Assembly: GCA_001786835.1 (NCBI GenBank)
Contig: MFTO01000001.1
Span: 1 to 49,302, forward strand
Source of the DNA: Candidatus Nomurabacteria bacterium RIFCSPHIGHO2_01_FULL_40_20
GTDB lineage: Bacteria; Patescibacteriota; Minisyncoccia; Phycocordibacterales; UBA9973
Direction: 5' to 3'
DNA: 49,302 nucleotides
Part shown: positions 39,284-48,585 of the stretch, one piece after another
How positions within the stretch are numbered: the first letter of the stretch is position 1
Layout: each line of letters starts with the position of its first letter
Notes under the pieces: generated by a model
The model's database searches: none
Seen by the model: the letters and a program-made list of their open reading frames with translations, nothing else
What the model was told of the DNA's origin: nothing
Position numbers and translations under genes: made by a program

Positions 39284-40810
39284 CTACTCAAACTCCGTAG
39301 TTGCTGGGGGTTTGGGGGTCATGTCAAAAAATACACGAACAATGTCTTTGTGCTTGATGAGGGCGCTGGTAATTTCATCTGCAACTTCGGGTGGAAAGTG
39401 GTAACCTTTTGCAGTCATAAAGTCCACCGTCTGCACTGCACGCACAGCAAGAGAGTGGCCATATACTCGCTCGTCACCTTTAACTCCCACCGAGTTGATG
39501 CCGAGCATAGCGACGATGAGTTGAGAAATTTGTTTATCTAAATTGTGTCTCACCAAAATCTCTCTTACTTTGGCATCCGCTTCTCTCACTAGAGCCATTT
39601 TCTCTGCATCAACCGGAGTGCCGACGACACGCAGATACAACCCCGGCCCGGGGAAGGGCGCGCGGTTGTAAACACTCTCCGGCAAGCCGAGAGTTTTGCC
39701 CAGCTCTCGCACTTCGTATTTAAAAAGATGCCGGAGCGGGTGCAGGTCATCCACTTCAAAACCGAGCCCCACATTGTGGTGCGTTTTAATCATTGCCGAC
39801 TCCCCCACTTGTCCGCTCTCAATGATGTCGGTCGCTAGGGTCCCTTGCGCGATGAACTTTGCTTTGTGTTTTAAAATCTCCGCTTCAAAAACTTTTTTGT
39901 AAACTTCGCGGAATTTTTCTCGTTTTTCTTCGGCGTCAATAGTTTTGCCGATATTTTCTAAAAAATCCGCTTTGGCGTCAACGATGCTTATCTTTTTTAC
40001 TCCGGCAGACGTTACATTTTTCTTGAGCTCCTCCATTTCGCCCTCTCGCAGTCCACCAGTATCAATCGCAAGGCACACCAAACGCTCCCCGAGTGCCGGA
40101 GCGAGGATTCCTGCCAAAACCGTAGAATCCACTCCACCGGAAACTCCCAAGACCACTTTATTTTTCTCGCCAACTATCCTCTTCACTTCCTCTTCCATCT
40201 CAACAATCAAATCTTTAGGGTCCCAATCTTTTACACAATGAGCTAAATTTATAAAATTCTGCAGAATTTTTTTGCCTTCTTTGGTATCGGTCACTTCCGG
40301 ATGAAATTGCACACCCAAGACGCGATTATTTTTATCCGTCATCCCGGCTATACCCTCTGATATGGCGATAGATTCAAAACCCTCCGGAATTTTTGTCACT
40401 GTATCGCCGTGGCTCGCCCAAACTTCGGTCTCTTTTGCTACACCTATAAAAAGCGGATGCGAAGTTTTTAATTTCACTTTAGCTGGTCCATATTCGCGAT
40501 GCCCCAGTGGTCTGTCCACATTTCCACCCAAAGTATACGCCAAAAGTTGCATACCATAACAAATTCCTAAAACTACATACTTGGCGCCAGAGGTATCAAG
40601 AGAAGCCGGTAGTTTGGGAGCGTTTTCACTATAGACACTCCAATTACTTCCAGAGAGAATTACACTTTTCGGATTATTTTCTTTGAGCCAGATTTCGGCT
40701 TTCTCGGATGGTAAAATAATACTTCGCACTCCGAGCTCTCGCAGAGTCCGCCCGATAACGAGAGTGTATTGTGAGCCATAATCCACGATTAATATTTGAA
40801 TACCGTCCAT
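39284..40810 (-). CDS. guaA: GMP synthase (glutamine-hydrolysing)
   Basis: ILIVDYGSQYTLVIGRTLRELGVRS, GICYGMQLLAYTLGG, LGVSGGVDSTVLAGILAPA. Confidence 0.97.
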   Translation of the reverse strand: MDGIQILIVDYGSQYTLVIGRTLRELGVRSIILPSEKAEIWLKENNPKSVILSGSNWSVYSENAPKLPASLDTSGAKYVVLGICYGMQLLAYTLGGNVDRPLGHREYGPAKVKLKTSHPLFIGVAKETEVWASHGDTVTKIPEGFESIAISEGIAGMTDKNNRVLGVQFHPEVTDTKEGKKILQNFINLAHCVKDWDPKDLIVEMEEEVKRIVGEKNKVVLGVSGGVDSTVLAGILAPALGERLVCLAIDTGGLREGEMEELKKNVTSAGVKKISIVDAKADFLENIGKTIDAEEKREKFREVYKKVFEAEILKHKAKFIAQGTLATDIIESGQVGESAMIKTHHNVGLGFEVDDLHPLRHLFKYEVRELGKTLGLPESVYNRAPFPGPGLYLRVVGTPVDAEKMALVREADAKVREILVRHNLDKQISQLIVAMLGINSVGVKGDERVYGHSLAVRAVQTVDFMTAKGYHFPPEVADEITSALIKHKDIVRVFFDMTPKPPATTEFE

Positions 40811-40848
40811 AATGGAGTAAATATAACACATTGTGCTAGAATAAAAAA

Positions 40849-42783
40849 ATGACACCGAAAACCAAGGTTGTTACTATAATTCCTTTTAAAAAAGGGCCTT
40901 TCGGCAACAACTTGACTTATTTTTCAAATAAAGACATCAAGTCGGGAGACATCGTGGAGACTATGCTCCGCAGTAAAAAAATTCTCGGACTGGTGATTTC
41001 GGCGGAAGACGCCACTCTGCACAAGAGCGAAATCAAAAAGATGAATTTTGATTTGAAAAAAATCGTGGGGGTAAAAGAGTATTCACTTTTCGACAAAGAA
41101 TTTTTGGCTAGCTTGAGAGAAACCAGTAAATATTTTGCCATCCGCGAAAACGATGTGGCTTCCGCGCTTATCCCGTCTGTTTTGAAAGAAAATTATGACA
41201 AGATAGCGAAGTTTTCTGCTGATACGAAGAATAACAAGGAAAATTCAAAAGAAAAAACCCGAGCGGAAAAATTATTACTTCAAGAAAAGCCGGAAGATCG
41301 AATTTCTTTTTATAAAACCCTTATTCGAGGCTCTTTTGCGGAAAAAAAATCGGTGTTTATGGTATTGCCAACTCTAAAAGATATCGAGGAATTAGAAAAA
41401 GAGCTCGGTCGGGGCATAGAACAATTCACCATAAAACTCCATAGCGAAATCAGTCCTAAAAAAATTCTCTCGGGTATTGAAAAAATTTTGACCTTACCCC
41501 ATCCGGTGTTCATTTTGGGCACAGCGCCATTTTTATCCGTCCCTCGGGAAGACCTTGCTACCATTATTTTGGAGCGCGAAAATACCGGAGCTTACAGGAT
41601 GCTGGGGCACCCCTTCATTGACCTTAGGATATTTGCAGAAATTTTCGCTTCCAAAATAAACGCGAAATTTATCCTCGCCGATACACTACTTCGTTTGGAG
41701 TCTATCGCGCGAATAGAATTTGATTATTTTACGCCCATCTCCCCTTTATCTTACAGAATAAATTTTGAGGGAGAAATAGAGATTCTAGACATGGGAGAAA
41801 AATTCCAAGTGCTGAAAGGACTCGCCAAAGAAGAAATGACGGGAAGGTTAGTGAAAAAACAAAATATTTTTATTTTTACTCTCCGCAAGGGACTCGCCAC
41901 TCTGACTCTGTGTCGAGATTGTGGAGAAACACTTTTTTGCGAGAAATGTTCTGCGCCCCTGGTGCTTTATTTTTCCAAAGACGGCAAGAAAAGAATGTTC
42001 GTTTGTAATAAATGCAACACTGAAAAAAGCTCGGATACTGTTTGCCCCGATTGCGGAAGCTGGAACTTGATGCCACTCGGAATCGGAGTAGACACGGTAT
42101 ATGAGGAAATAAAAAAAGATTTTCCTAAAGCTAAAATTTTCAAACTAAGTAAGGAGTCCGTAAAAAATCAAAAAGGTGCAGAAAAAATCATCAAAGAATT
42201 TGAAGAATCTTCGGGCTCTATTTTAGTAGGCACCCAAATGGCGCTCCCATATCTCAAAGAAAAAGTGCCTCTCTCCATCATCGCTTCTTTTGATACGCTT
42301 TGGAGCATTCCGAATTTTAAGATGAGCGAGAAAATCATAGAGATCCTAATCGCTCTGGTTTCTAAAACTAAAGATAAAATAATTATTCAAACCAAAAACA
42401 CGAAAGACGATGCTCTCCTCGCGGTGAAGGGAGAAAATTTGAGCTCTTTTGTGCGCGAAGAATTAAGAATCAGAAAAAAATTGGGTTATCCGCCTTATAA
42501 AAGATTTATCAAAATTGCTTACACTGGTAATAATCTTGAAGTCTCTAGAGCTAGAGAGTTCTTGCAAAAAACATTTGCAGGGTATAGTCCGGAGATTTTT
42601 GGCGGTTTTATCACAAAAACAAAAAACAAATATTCCACAAACGCGCTTATAAAACTAGACCAAAAAGAGTGGTCTGTGCCCGCGCTTTCCTTGTCTTCCT
42701 CCGTAGACGAACGGCTCTCCTCTCTCCTTTCTTCCCTCCCGCCATCTTTCACGGTCTCTGTAGACCCGGAAAATCTGCTTTAA
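40849..42783 (+). CDS. PriA-like primosomal protein with degenerate helicase motifs
   Basis: C-terminal zinc region CRDCGETLFCEKCSAPLVLYFSKDGKKRMFVCNKCN...CPDCGSWNLMPLGIGVDTVYEEI and KLGYPPYKRFIKI; Walker A/DEEH not found. Confidence 0.85.
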   Translation: MTPKTKVVTIIPFKKGPFGNNLTYFSNKDIKSGDIVETMLRSKKILGLVISAEDATLHKSEIKKMNFDLKKIVGVKEYSLFDKEFLASLRETSKYFAIRENDVASALIPSVLKENYDKIAKFSADTKNNKENSKEKTRAEKLLLQEKPEDRISFYKTLIRGSFAEKKSVFMVLPTLKDIEELEKELGRGIEQFTIKLHSEISPKKILSGIEKILTLPHPVFILGTAPFLSVPREDLATIILERENTGAYRMLGHPFIDLRIFAEIFASKINAKFILADTLLRLESIARIEFDYFTPISPLSYRINFEGEIEILDMGEKFQVLKGLAKEEMTGRLVKKQNIFIFTLRKGLATLTLCRDCGETLFCEKCSAPLVLYFSKDGKKRMFVCNKCNTEKSSDTVCPDCGSWNLMPLGIGVDTVYEEIKKDFPKAKIFKLSKESVKNQKGAEKIIKEFEESSGSILVGTQMALPYLKEKVPLSIIASFDTLWSIPNFKMSEKIIEILIALVSKTKDKIIIQTKNTKDDALLAVKGENLSSFVREELRIRKKLGYPPYKRFIKIAYTGNNLEVSRAREFLQKTFAGYSPEIFGGFITKTKNKYSTNALIKLDQKEWSVPALSLSSSVDERLSSLLSSLPPSFTVSVDPENLL

Positions 42784-42802
42784 ATTGTGTTAAAATATTT
42801 TT

Positions 42803-43213
42803 ATGACAGCGCTTACTTTACTTTTCACACTCGCCTCAATCGGTATCAGTGAGACGGTTTACCTTATCCGCACTAGGGAAAAGGCCGAACTTCCTGTCTG
42901 CCCGATTGGTGAGGGTTGCGCTGTGGTGCTCACCAGCCGGTGGAGTAAGATTTTAATTATTCCAAATGATGTAATGGGTTTTCTGGCTTACATAGCTATT
43001 GCCTTTATGTCTGCTCTGCTCTTAATAGAAGTAGAACCCACGGCGCTCTTTAGTCTAGCGCTTAAAATTTTAGTCGGTTTCGCGTCTTTAGCTTCAATAT
43101 TTTTCACTTATCTCCAAGCTCGTGTTATCCGCGCTTGGTGCTTTTGGTGCCTAATGTCAGCTTGCACGATTTGGCTTATGGGACTTATAATAATCTTTAG
43201 TAAAACAATTTAA
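42803..43213 (+). CDS. Vitamin K epoxide reductase (VKOR) family protein
   Basis: CPIGEGCAVVLTSRWSKILIIPNDVMGFLAY and AWCFWCL redox Cys pair. Confidence 0.85.
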   Translation: MTALTLLFTLASIGISETVYLIRTREKAELPVCPIGEGCAVVLTSRWSKILIIPNDVMGFLAYIAIAFMSALLLIEVEPTALFSLALKILVGFASLASIFFTYLQARVIRAWCFWCLMSACTIWLMGLIIIFSKTI

Positions 43214-43232
43214 ACCAAAATAAACAAATAGC

Positions 43233-43625
43233 ATGAATAAAACAGCATACAATATTTTAAGAGTTGGCTTGGGAATCACTTTTCTCTGGATTGGGATAAT
43301 CATTCTCAAAGAACCGGAGGCTTGGGGAAGCTATATTCAAAATTGGGTGGTAGAGTTATTGCCACTGCCAATAAAAGACATCATGATAAGCACGGCTATT
43401 CTAGACATTATCATTGGCTTTTTATTACTTATAGATACTTGGGTGTGGATTGCCGCGATTGTCGGCGCGCTTCACTTGGTAGTGGTGCTCGTGGTAAGTG
43501 GAATTACCGAAATCACAGTGCGAGACCTAGGCATAATGGCTGGAATGTTTGCCCTGTTTGCGCAAACCCTACCTCAATCTATAATTCAAAAGTTCAAACG
43601 CAAACCTACGCCACTAGCACCGTAA
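43233..43625 (+). CDS. DoxX-like membrane protein
   Basis: Four-TM small protein ILRVGLGITFLWIGIIIL...ILDIIIGFLLLI. Confidence 0.6.
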   Translation: MNKTAYNILRVGLGITFLWIGIIILKEPEAWGSYIQNWVVELLPLPIKDIMISTAILDIIIGFLLLIDTWVWIAAIVGALHLVVVLVVSGITEITVRDLGIMAGMFALFAQTLPQSIIQKFKRKPTPLAP

Positions 43626-44277
43626 ACTCTCCTTTTTGTTTTACCGGATTTTTAGTTAGATATTCCAGCATTTCTTTTGCCGAGCCGGTTTTTATTTCTT
43701 CGTAAATTTTGGTGAGCTCGCGCGCGAGGCAGACTTTTTTGTCGGGGCAAAATTTTTGCAAAGATTCCAGAGTTTTCAAAATCCGATGTGGGGATTCGTA
43801 AAACACGACTGTGCGTTTAGACTGCGCAATTTCTTTAAACAAAGTTTCTCGGCCCTTTTTGTGTGGTAGAAATCCTAAGAATGTAAATTCATGGGTCGGA
43901 AGTCCGGACGCCGAGAGCGCAGTAATCACCGCTGTCGCTCCCGGAATCGGAATGACTTCTACATCCCTAAGCTCTGTTTTTATTTTAGACACAAGCATCG
44001 CACCGGGGTCAGATATCCCCGGAGTGCCAGCGTCTGATACCAAAGCCAAATCTTTACCACTTCGCAAGAGCTCAAAAATTTTGTCAGTTTTCCCAAGCTT
44101 ACTCTGAGCGTGATAACTCATAGTGGGCTTTTGGATGCTGTATTTTTGTAAAATTTTACCTGTCTCCCTAGTATTCTCACAAAGCACCAAATCCACGCTC
44201 TTGAGCGTTTCTATAGCCCGAAGCGTTATATCCCCCATATTTCCAATAGGCGTGGCTACTACGTAAAATTTGCTCAT
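43606..44277 (-). CDS. rsmI: 16S rRNA (cytidine(1402)-2'-O)-methyltransferase
   Basis: YVVATPIGNMGDITLRAIETLKSVDLVLCENTRETGKIL, LVSDAGTPGISDPG, FYESPHRI. Confidence 0.95.
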   Translation of the reverse strand: MSKFYVVATPIGNMGDITLRAIETLKSVDLVLCENTRETGKILQKYSIQKPTMSYHAQSKLGKTDKIFELLRSGKDLALVSDAGTPGISDPGAMLVSKIKTELRDVEVIPIPGATAVITALSASGLPTHEFTFLGFLPHKKGRETLFKEIAQSKRTVVFYESPHRILKTLESLQKFCPDKKVCLARELTKIYEEIKTGSAKEMLEYLTKNPVKQKGEFTVLVA

Positions 44278-44344
44278 TTGGAAATATTAGCATATTTTTG
44301 ACAAGAAACTACAATTATGACAATATATAAAAAACATTGAAATC

Positions 44345-44755
44345 ATGAAATGTACAACACTCGTTCTTTTGCTGACAATAATATCGGCAGGTTGTGGCAT
44401 GGAGCTAGAAATGGTTCTGCCAGAAACTGTGAATATTTTCGATGGAAAGTACTTTTCAGTCGTTTACGTTCCGAAAGGGGCAACTCACTCCTTATTGTCA
44501 GGTGGTATCGCGACTGAAAGTGGGTGGATAATTCAAAAAAAAGAGACTGCTATGAATATCGACGGATACTATTACCTCGATATGGGGCCTGAAAAAGGAA
44601 AGCGCTTAATTCCTGAATTGCATGGAAAATCCCTTGGATGGGTATTTCTATCAGTGGACAAGGAGGCTCATTCTGGTGATATGGTTGCGGTCGACGATTA
44701 CCAAGGTGACTGGCAACATATTGTATATGAGGAGGTGGCCATCTTGCGAATCTAA
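44345..44755 (+). CDS. Small predicted lipoprotein/secreted hypothetical
   Basis: MKCTTLVLLLTIISAGCGMELE signal with lipobox-like Cys. Confidence 0.6.
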   Translation: MKCTTLVLLLTIISAGCGMELEMVLPETVNIFDGKYFSVVYVPKGATHSLLSGGIATESGWIIQKKETAMNIDGYYYLDMGPEKGKRLIPELHGKSLGWVFLSVDKEAHSGDMVAVDDYQGDWQHIVYEEVAILRI

Positions 44756-44773
44756 AGATATCGGTTTTTCGGA

Positions 44774-44817
44774 TAGTGCCGGGGTTGGTCCATTGGACAA
44801 CCTCGGCTATTTTTTTA
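44774..44817 (+). terminator. Strong terminator
   Basis: GCCGGGGTTGGTCCA/TTGGACAACCTCGGC followed by TATTTTTTT. Confidence 0.85.
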
Positions 44818-44872
44818 CCTAAAAAGCCATAAAATAAGGGGTTTCTACACCGGGTTTTCCACAGTTTCAGTG

Positions 44873-44907
44873 TTGACATTGACAAAAGGGCTTAAATATG
44901 ATAGGAT
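44873..44907 (+). promoter_or_regulatory. Sigma-70-like promoter with overlapping TTGACA boxes
   Basis: TTGACATTGACA-N17-TAGGAT (second -35 at 44879, -10 at 44902). Confidence 0.55.
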
Positions 44908-44952
44908 ACTTGTGAACTCAATAAATCTTTGACAAATGTTTTCATAAGAGAG

Positions 44953-45002
44953 TTTTTGGTGACCCCAGTCCCCTATTTTTAGGAGCTTGAGGTAACCAAA
45001 AA
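44953..45002 (+). promoter_or_regulatory. Nested hairpin in a 5' leader
   Basis: TTTTTGGTGACC...GGTAACCAAAAA outer stem, CCTATTTTTAGG inner inverted repeat. Confidence 0.55.
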
Positions 45003-45011
45003 TCTCAAAAC

Positions 45012-45152
45012 GTGAAAACTACAAAAATTATTCCGAAAGAAGAAGAAATCTCAACAGGAGAAATCCTTCTGTGTATTTTTTTCTTATTTCTCGTACTTTG
45101 TCTGGTATCAAACATTATGCCAGATCCGCATTCGCCGTTATTTCAAGAATGA
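45012..45152 (+). CDS. 46-aa small membrane protein (GTG start), not in the supplied ORF track
   Basis: Own translation MKTTKIIPKEEEISTGEILLCIFFLFLVLCLVSNIMPDPHSPLFQE* with one TM helix. Confidence 0.5.
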   Translation: MKTTKIIPKEEEISTGEILLCIFFLFLVLCLVSNIMPDPHSPLFQE

Positions 45153-45182
45153 TTTCATCACCACCGAAAAATCTGAAACACA

Positions 45183-45659
45183 ATGAAACAGCTTTTTTTG
45201 CTCTTCCTTATTTGTTGTGCAATCTTTTTTCTGATTTCATGTCAGAAGGAAGAATATGCATCACCCATGTCCACCACAGAAACTAAACCTGCAGACACTC
45301 TCTGCTTCAATGTCAAGATTCTTTATCAAGACTCCAGTAGCATGGAGATAAAGATTCTAGCTGCCTACGATCCCAAAACTTTGTATTTCACAGAGTTTGA
45401 CTCCACAAAAATGATGTTGGACACGGTAGCTGTCTTCCACGCCAATTTAGTTGTGGGTTCCTACTACTGGGAAATTCAAGAGTGGGTAAACGGAATGATG
45501 GTGACAATAGAAGTACCCATTACCGTTACTTGGTGCACAGAGCCAGTAGCTTATGTCACCTTGTCGGTTCCTTGGGGAACCTGCGGAGTCATAGGTTATG
45601 TACGTGGGGAGAGGTGTAAAATACCTCTCGACGGTCCGGGATCAATAACCCCGGGATAA
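45183..45659 (+). CDS. Predicted lipoprotein
   Basis: MKQLFLLFLICCAIFFLISCQKEEYA lipobox. Confidence 0.7.
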   Translation: MKQLFLLFLICCAIFFLISCQKEEYASPMSTTETKPADTLCFNVKILYQDSSSMEIKILAAYDPKTLYFTEFDSTKMMLDTVAVFHANLVVGSYYWEIQEWVNGMMVTIEVPITVTWCTEPVAYVTLSVPWGTCGVIGYVRGERCKIPLDGPGSITPG

Positions 45660-45689
45660 AAATAAATTTTTCCAGTGCAAGCCGAAAGG

Positions 45690-45733
45690 CAAGAGAGCCT
45701 TGTTCACATTTGTGACAAGGCCTCTTTTTTTGC
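45690..45733 (+). terminator. Strong terminator
   Basis: GAGAGCCTTGTTCACA/TGTGACAAGGCCTC followed by TTTTTTT. Confidence 0.85.
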
Positions 45734-45739
45734 CCAATT

Positions 45740-46204
45740 TTAATTTTCGGGATGCTTTAGAGTATGCAAATGGGAAAGTATGCCTATCGCTATCGCGATG
45801 ATGAGAATATTTTTTATAATATATTGCCCTTCGAGAGTCGGCACCAAGAAACCATCCCATGTAAACTGCGGAAGTAAAAATAAAGGCATAATCGTAGTAA
45901 TCAAATGTAGGGCTAAGACAAAAATAGCAAGACGTTCCAAATGCGGAATGATAAATAAAATACCGATAACCATTTCAAGAAGTCCAAAAGCAACCAGAAA
46001 AGATTCTGGGCTTATCCCCGGCATCGTAGCTTTAAGGAGAGCCACAACTAAAGGGCTTGCAGGCGAGAGCGCAAAAACTTTTAATATTCCAAACCAAAAA
46101 TAAATGAGAAATATGGCAAAGCGCGAAAACGGCATCGCCCATTTTTTGGCAAAGTGAATCATTTTTTCATCCCAAGTTTTTAATTTTCCATGAATTTCGT
46201 TCAT
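45740..46204 (-). CDS. DoxX-like membrane protein
   Basis: FSRFAIFLIYFWFGILKVF...GLLEMVIGILFII; start MNEIHGK. Confidence 0.6.
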   Translation of the reverse strand: MNEIHGKLKTWDEKMIHFAKKWAMPFSRFAIFLIYFWFGILKVFALSPASPLVVALLKATMPGISPESFLVAFGLLEMVIGILFIIPHLERLAIFVLALHLITTIMPLFLLPQFTWDGFLVPTLEGQYIIKNILIIAIAIGILSHLHTLKHPEN

Positions 46205-46220
46205 ACAAATATTATAACAC

Positions 46221-46667
46221 TTACTTCCTATACTTTTTCTTACGCCACTTGTCAGCAATCTTTACTCTTGTAAGCGAGCGTTCGAGTTCGGCCTCAAAGT
46301 GTTCAAAATCAACTGTGCCTTTGTCTTCCATCATCTTGCGAAGCTCTTCGCTTTTCGCTTTAGCTTTGGCAATTGCTTCATCTGTGATATCCCCTACATG
46401 TTCGGCAAAATCCGCCAAAACTGCGACTTCGGTATTGCCGTCCGCCCCAATTTTCACTTCCACAAACCCTCCCGCCACAGCAAAAGGAATCGGCTCGCCA
46501 CCCGACATAGCTACAATGTCCCCTGACTTAAGCCCAACGATTATCGGAATATGTTCCGGCAAGACCGTAATCTCGCCTTCCAAGGTAGGCATAGTTACTT
46601 GGTCCACCATCTCCTCTAGCACCAAGCGCTCTGGGGTGACTATTTTTAAATTAATTTTCTTAATCAT
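46221..46667 (-). CDS. atpC: F1F0 ATP synthase epsilon subunit
   Basis: LKIVTPERLVLEEMVDQVTMPTLEGEITVLPEHIPIIVGLKSGDI. Confidence 0.93.
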   Translation of the reverse strand: MIKKINLKIVTPERLVLEEMVDQVTMPTLEGEITVLPEHIPIIVGLKSGDIVAMSGGEPIPFAVAGGFVEVKIGADGNTEVAVLADFAEHVGDITDEAIAKAKAKSEELRKMMEDKGTVDFEHFEAELERSLTRVKIADKWRKKKYRK

Positions 46668-46750
46668 TAGATTTAAGATTAGAGATTTTAGATTTGAGTA
46701 ATTAGATTCATTTGCATCTCACTACCAACTTTAATCTAAAATCTGCCAAC
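46667..46750. repeat. Degenerate heptamer array between atpD and atpC
   Basis: TTAGATT TAAGATT AGAGATT TTAGATT TGAGTAA TTAGATT ... TACCAAC TTTAATC TAAAATC TGCCAAC. Confidence 0.8.
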
Positions 46751-46752
46751 TA

Positions 46753-48174
<1,422 letters not shown>

Positions 48175-48537
48175 TTATTTCTTTGGTTTTAGTAATAATG
48201 ATTTTTCAAGACCGTATAACATTTTTGCACATTCTTCATATTCGTTATAAAACTCCTCAAATTCTTTCTTTTTTAAATATCCTTTCTTGGTCGCAATATC
48301 CAAATGATGCAATGTTTCTCTTAATTCCCCTTGTGATCGACTTATACATTCTGTAAAAATAGTCGTGTGTTTATTACCAAAACCTTCTGCTAAATTCGCT
48401 GGTATAGAATTAGAAGATCTTCTTAGCTGAGAACCAAGTTCGTATAATTCATATTTAGGAAATGTTAATGTTAAATCGTTCATTTTTAGTGCTAATATTG
48501 AAAGTCTTTTATAAACTTGTAAATCATTGAATTTCAT
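48175..48537 (-). CDS. Four-helix bundle protein (23S rRNA intervening-sequence protein family)
   Basis: FNDLQVYKRLSILALKMNDLTLTFPKYELYELGSQLRRSSNSIPANLAEGFG. Confidence 0.92.
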   Translation of the reverse strand: MKFNDLQVYKRLSILALKMNDLTLTFPKYELYELGSQLRRSSNSIPANLAEGFGNKHTTIFTECISRSQGELRETLHHLDIATKKGYLKKKEFEEFYNEYEECAKMLYGLEKSLLLKPKK

Positions 48538-48543
48538 CTCTAA

Positions 48544-48585
48544 TCTTATATTTTTTAATTTAATCTGTAATCTTTAATCTGCTAA
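48544..48585. repeat. Degenerate heptamer array between atpG and the four-helix protein gene
   Basis: TCTTATA TTTTTTA ATTTAAT CTGTAAT CTTTAAT CTGCTAA. Confidence 0.65.

Noticed and set aside
42541-42556. TCTCTAGAGCTAGAGA palindrome in the priA-like gene
   Set aside because: Short and in a region where the protein shows no obvious extra residues
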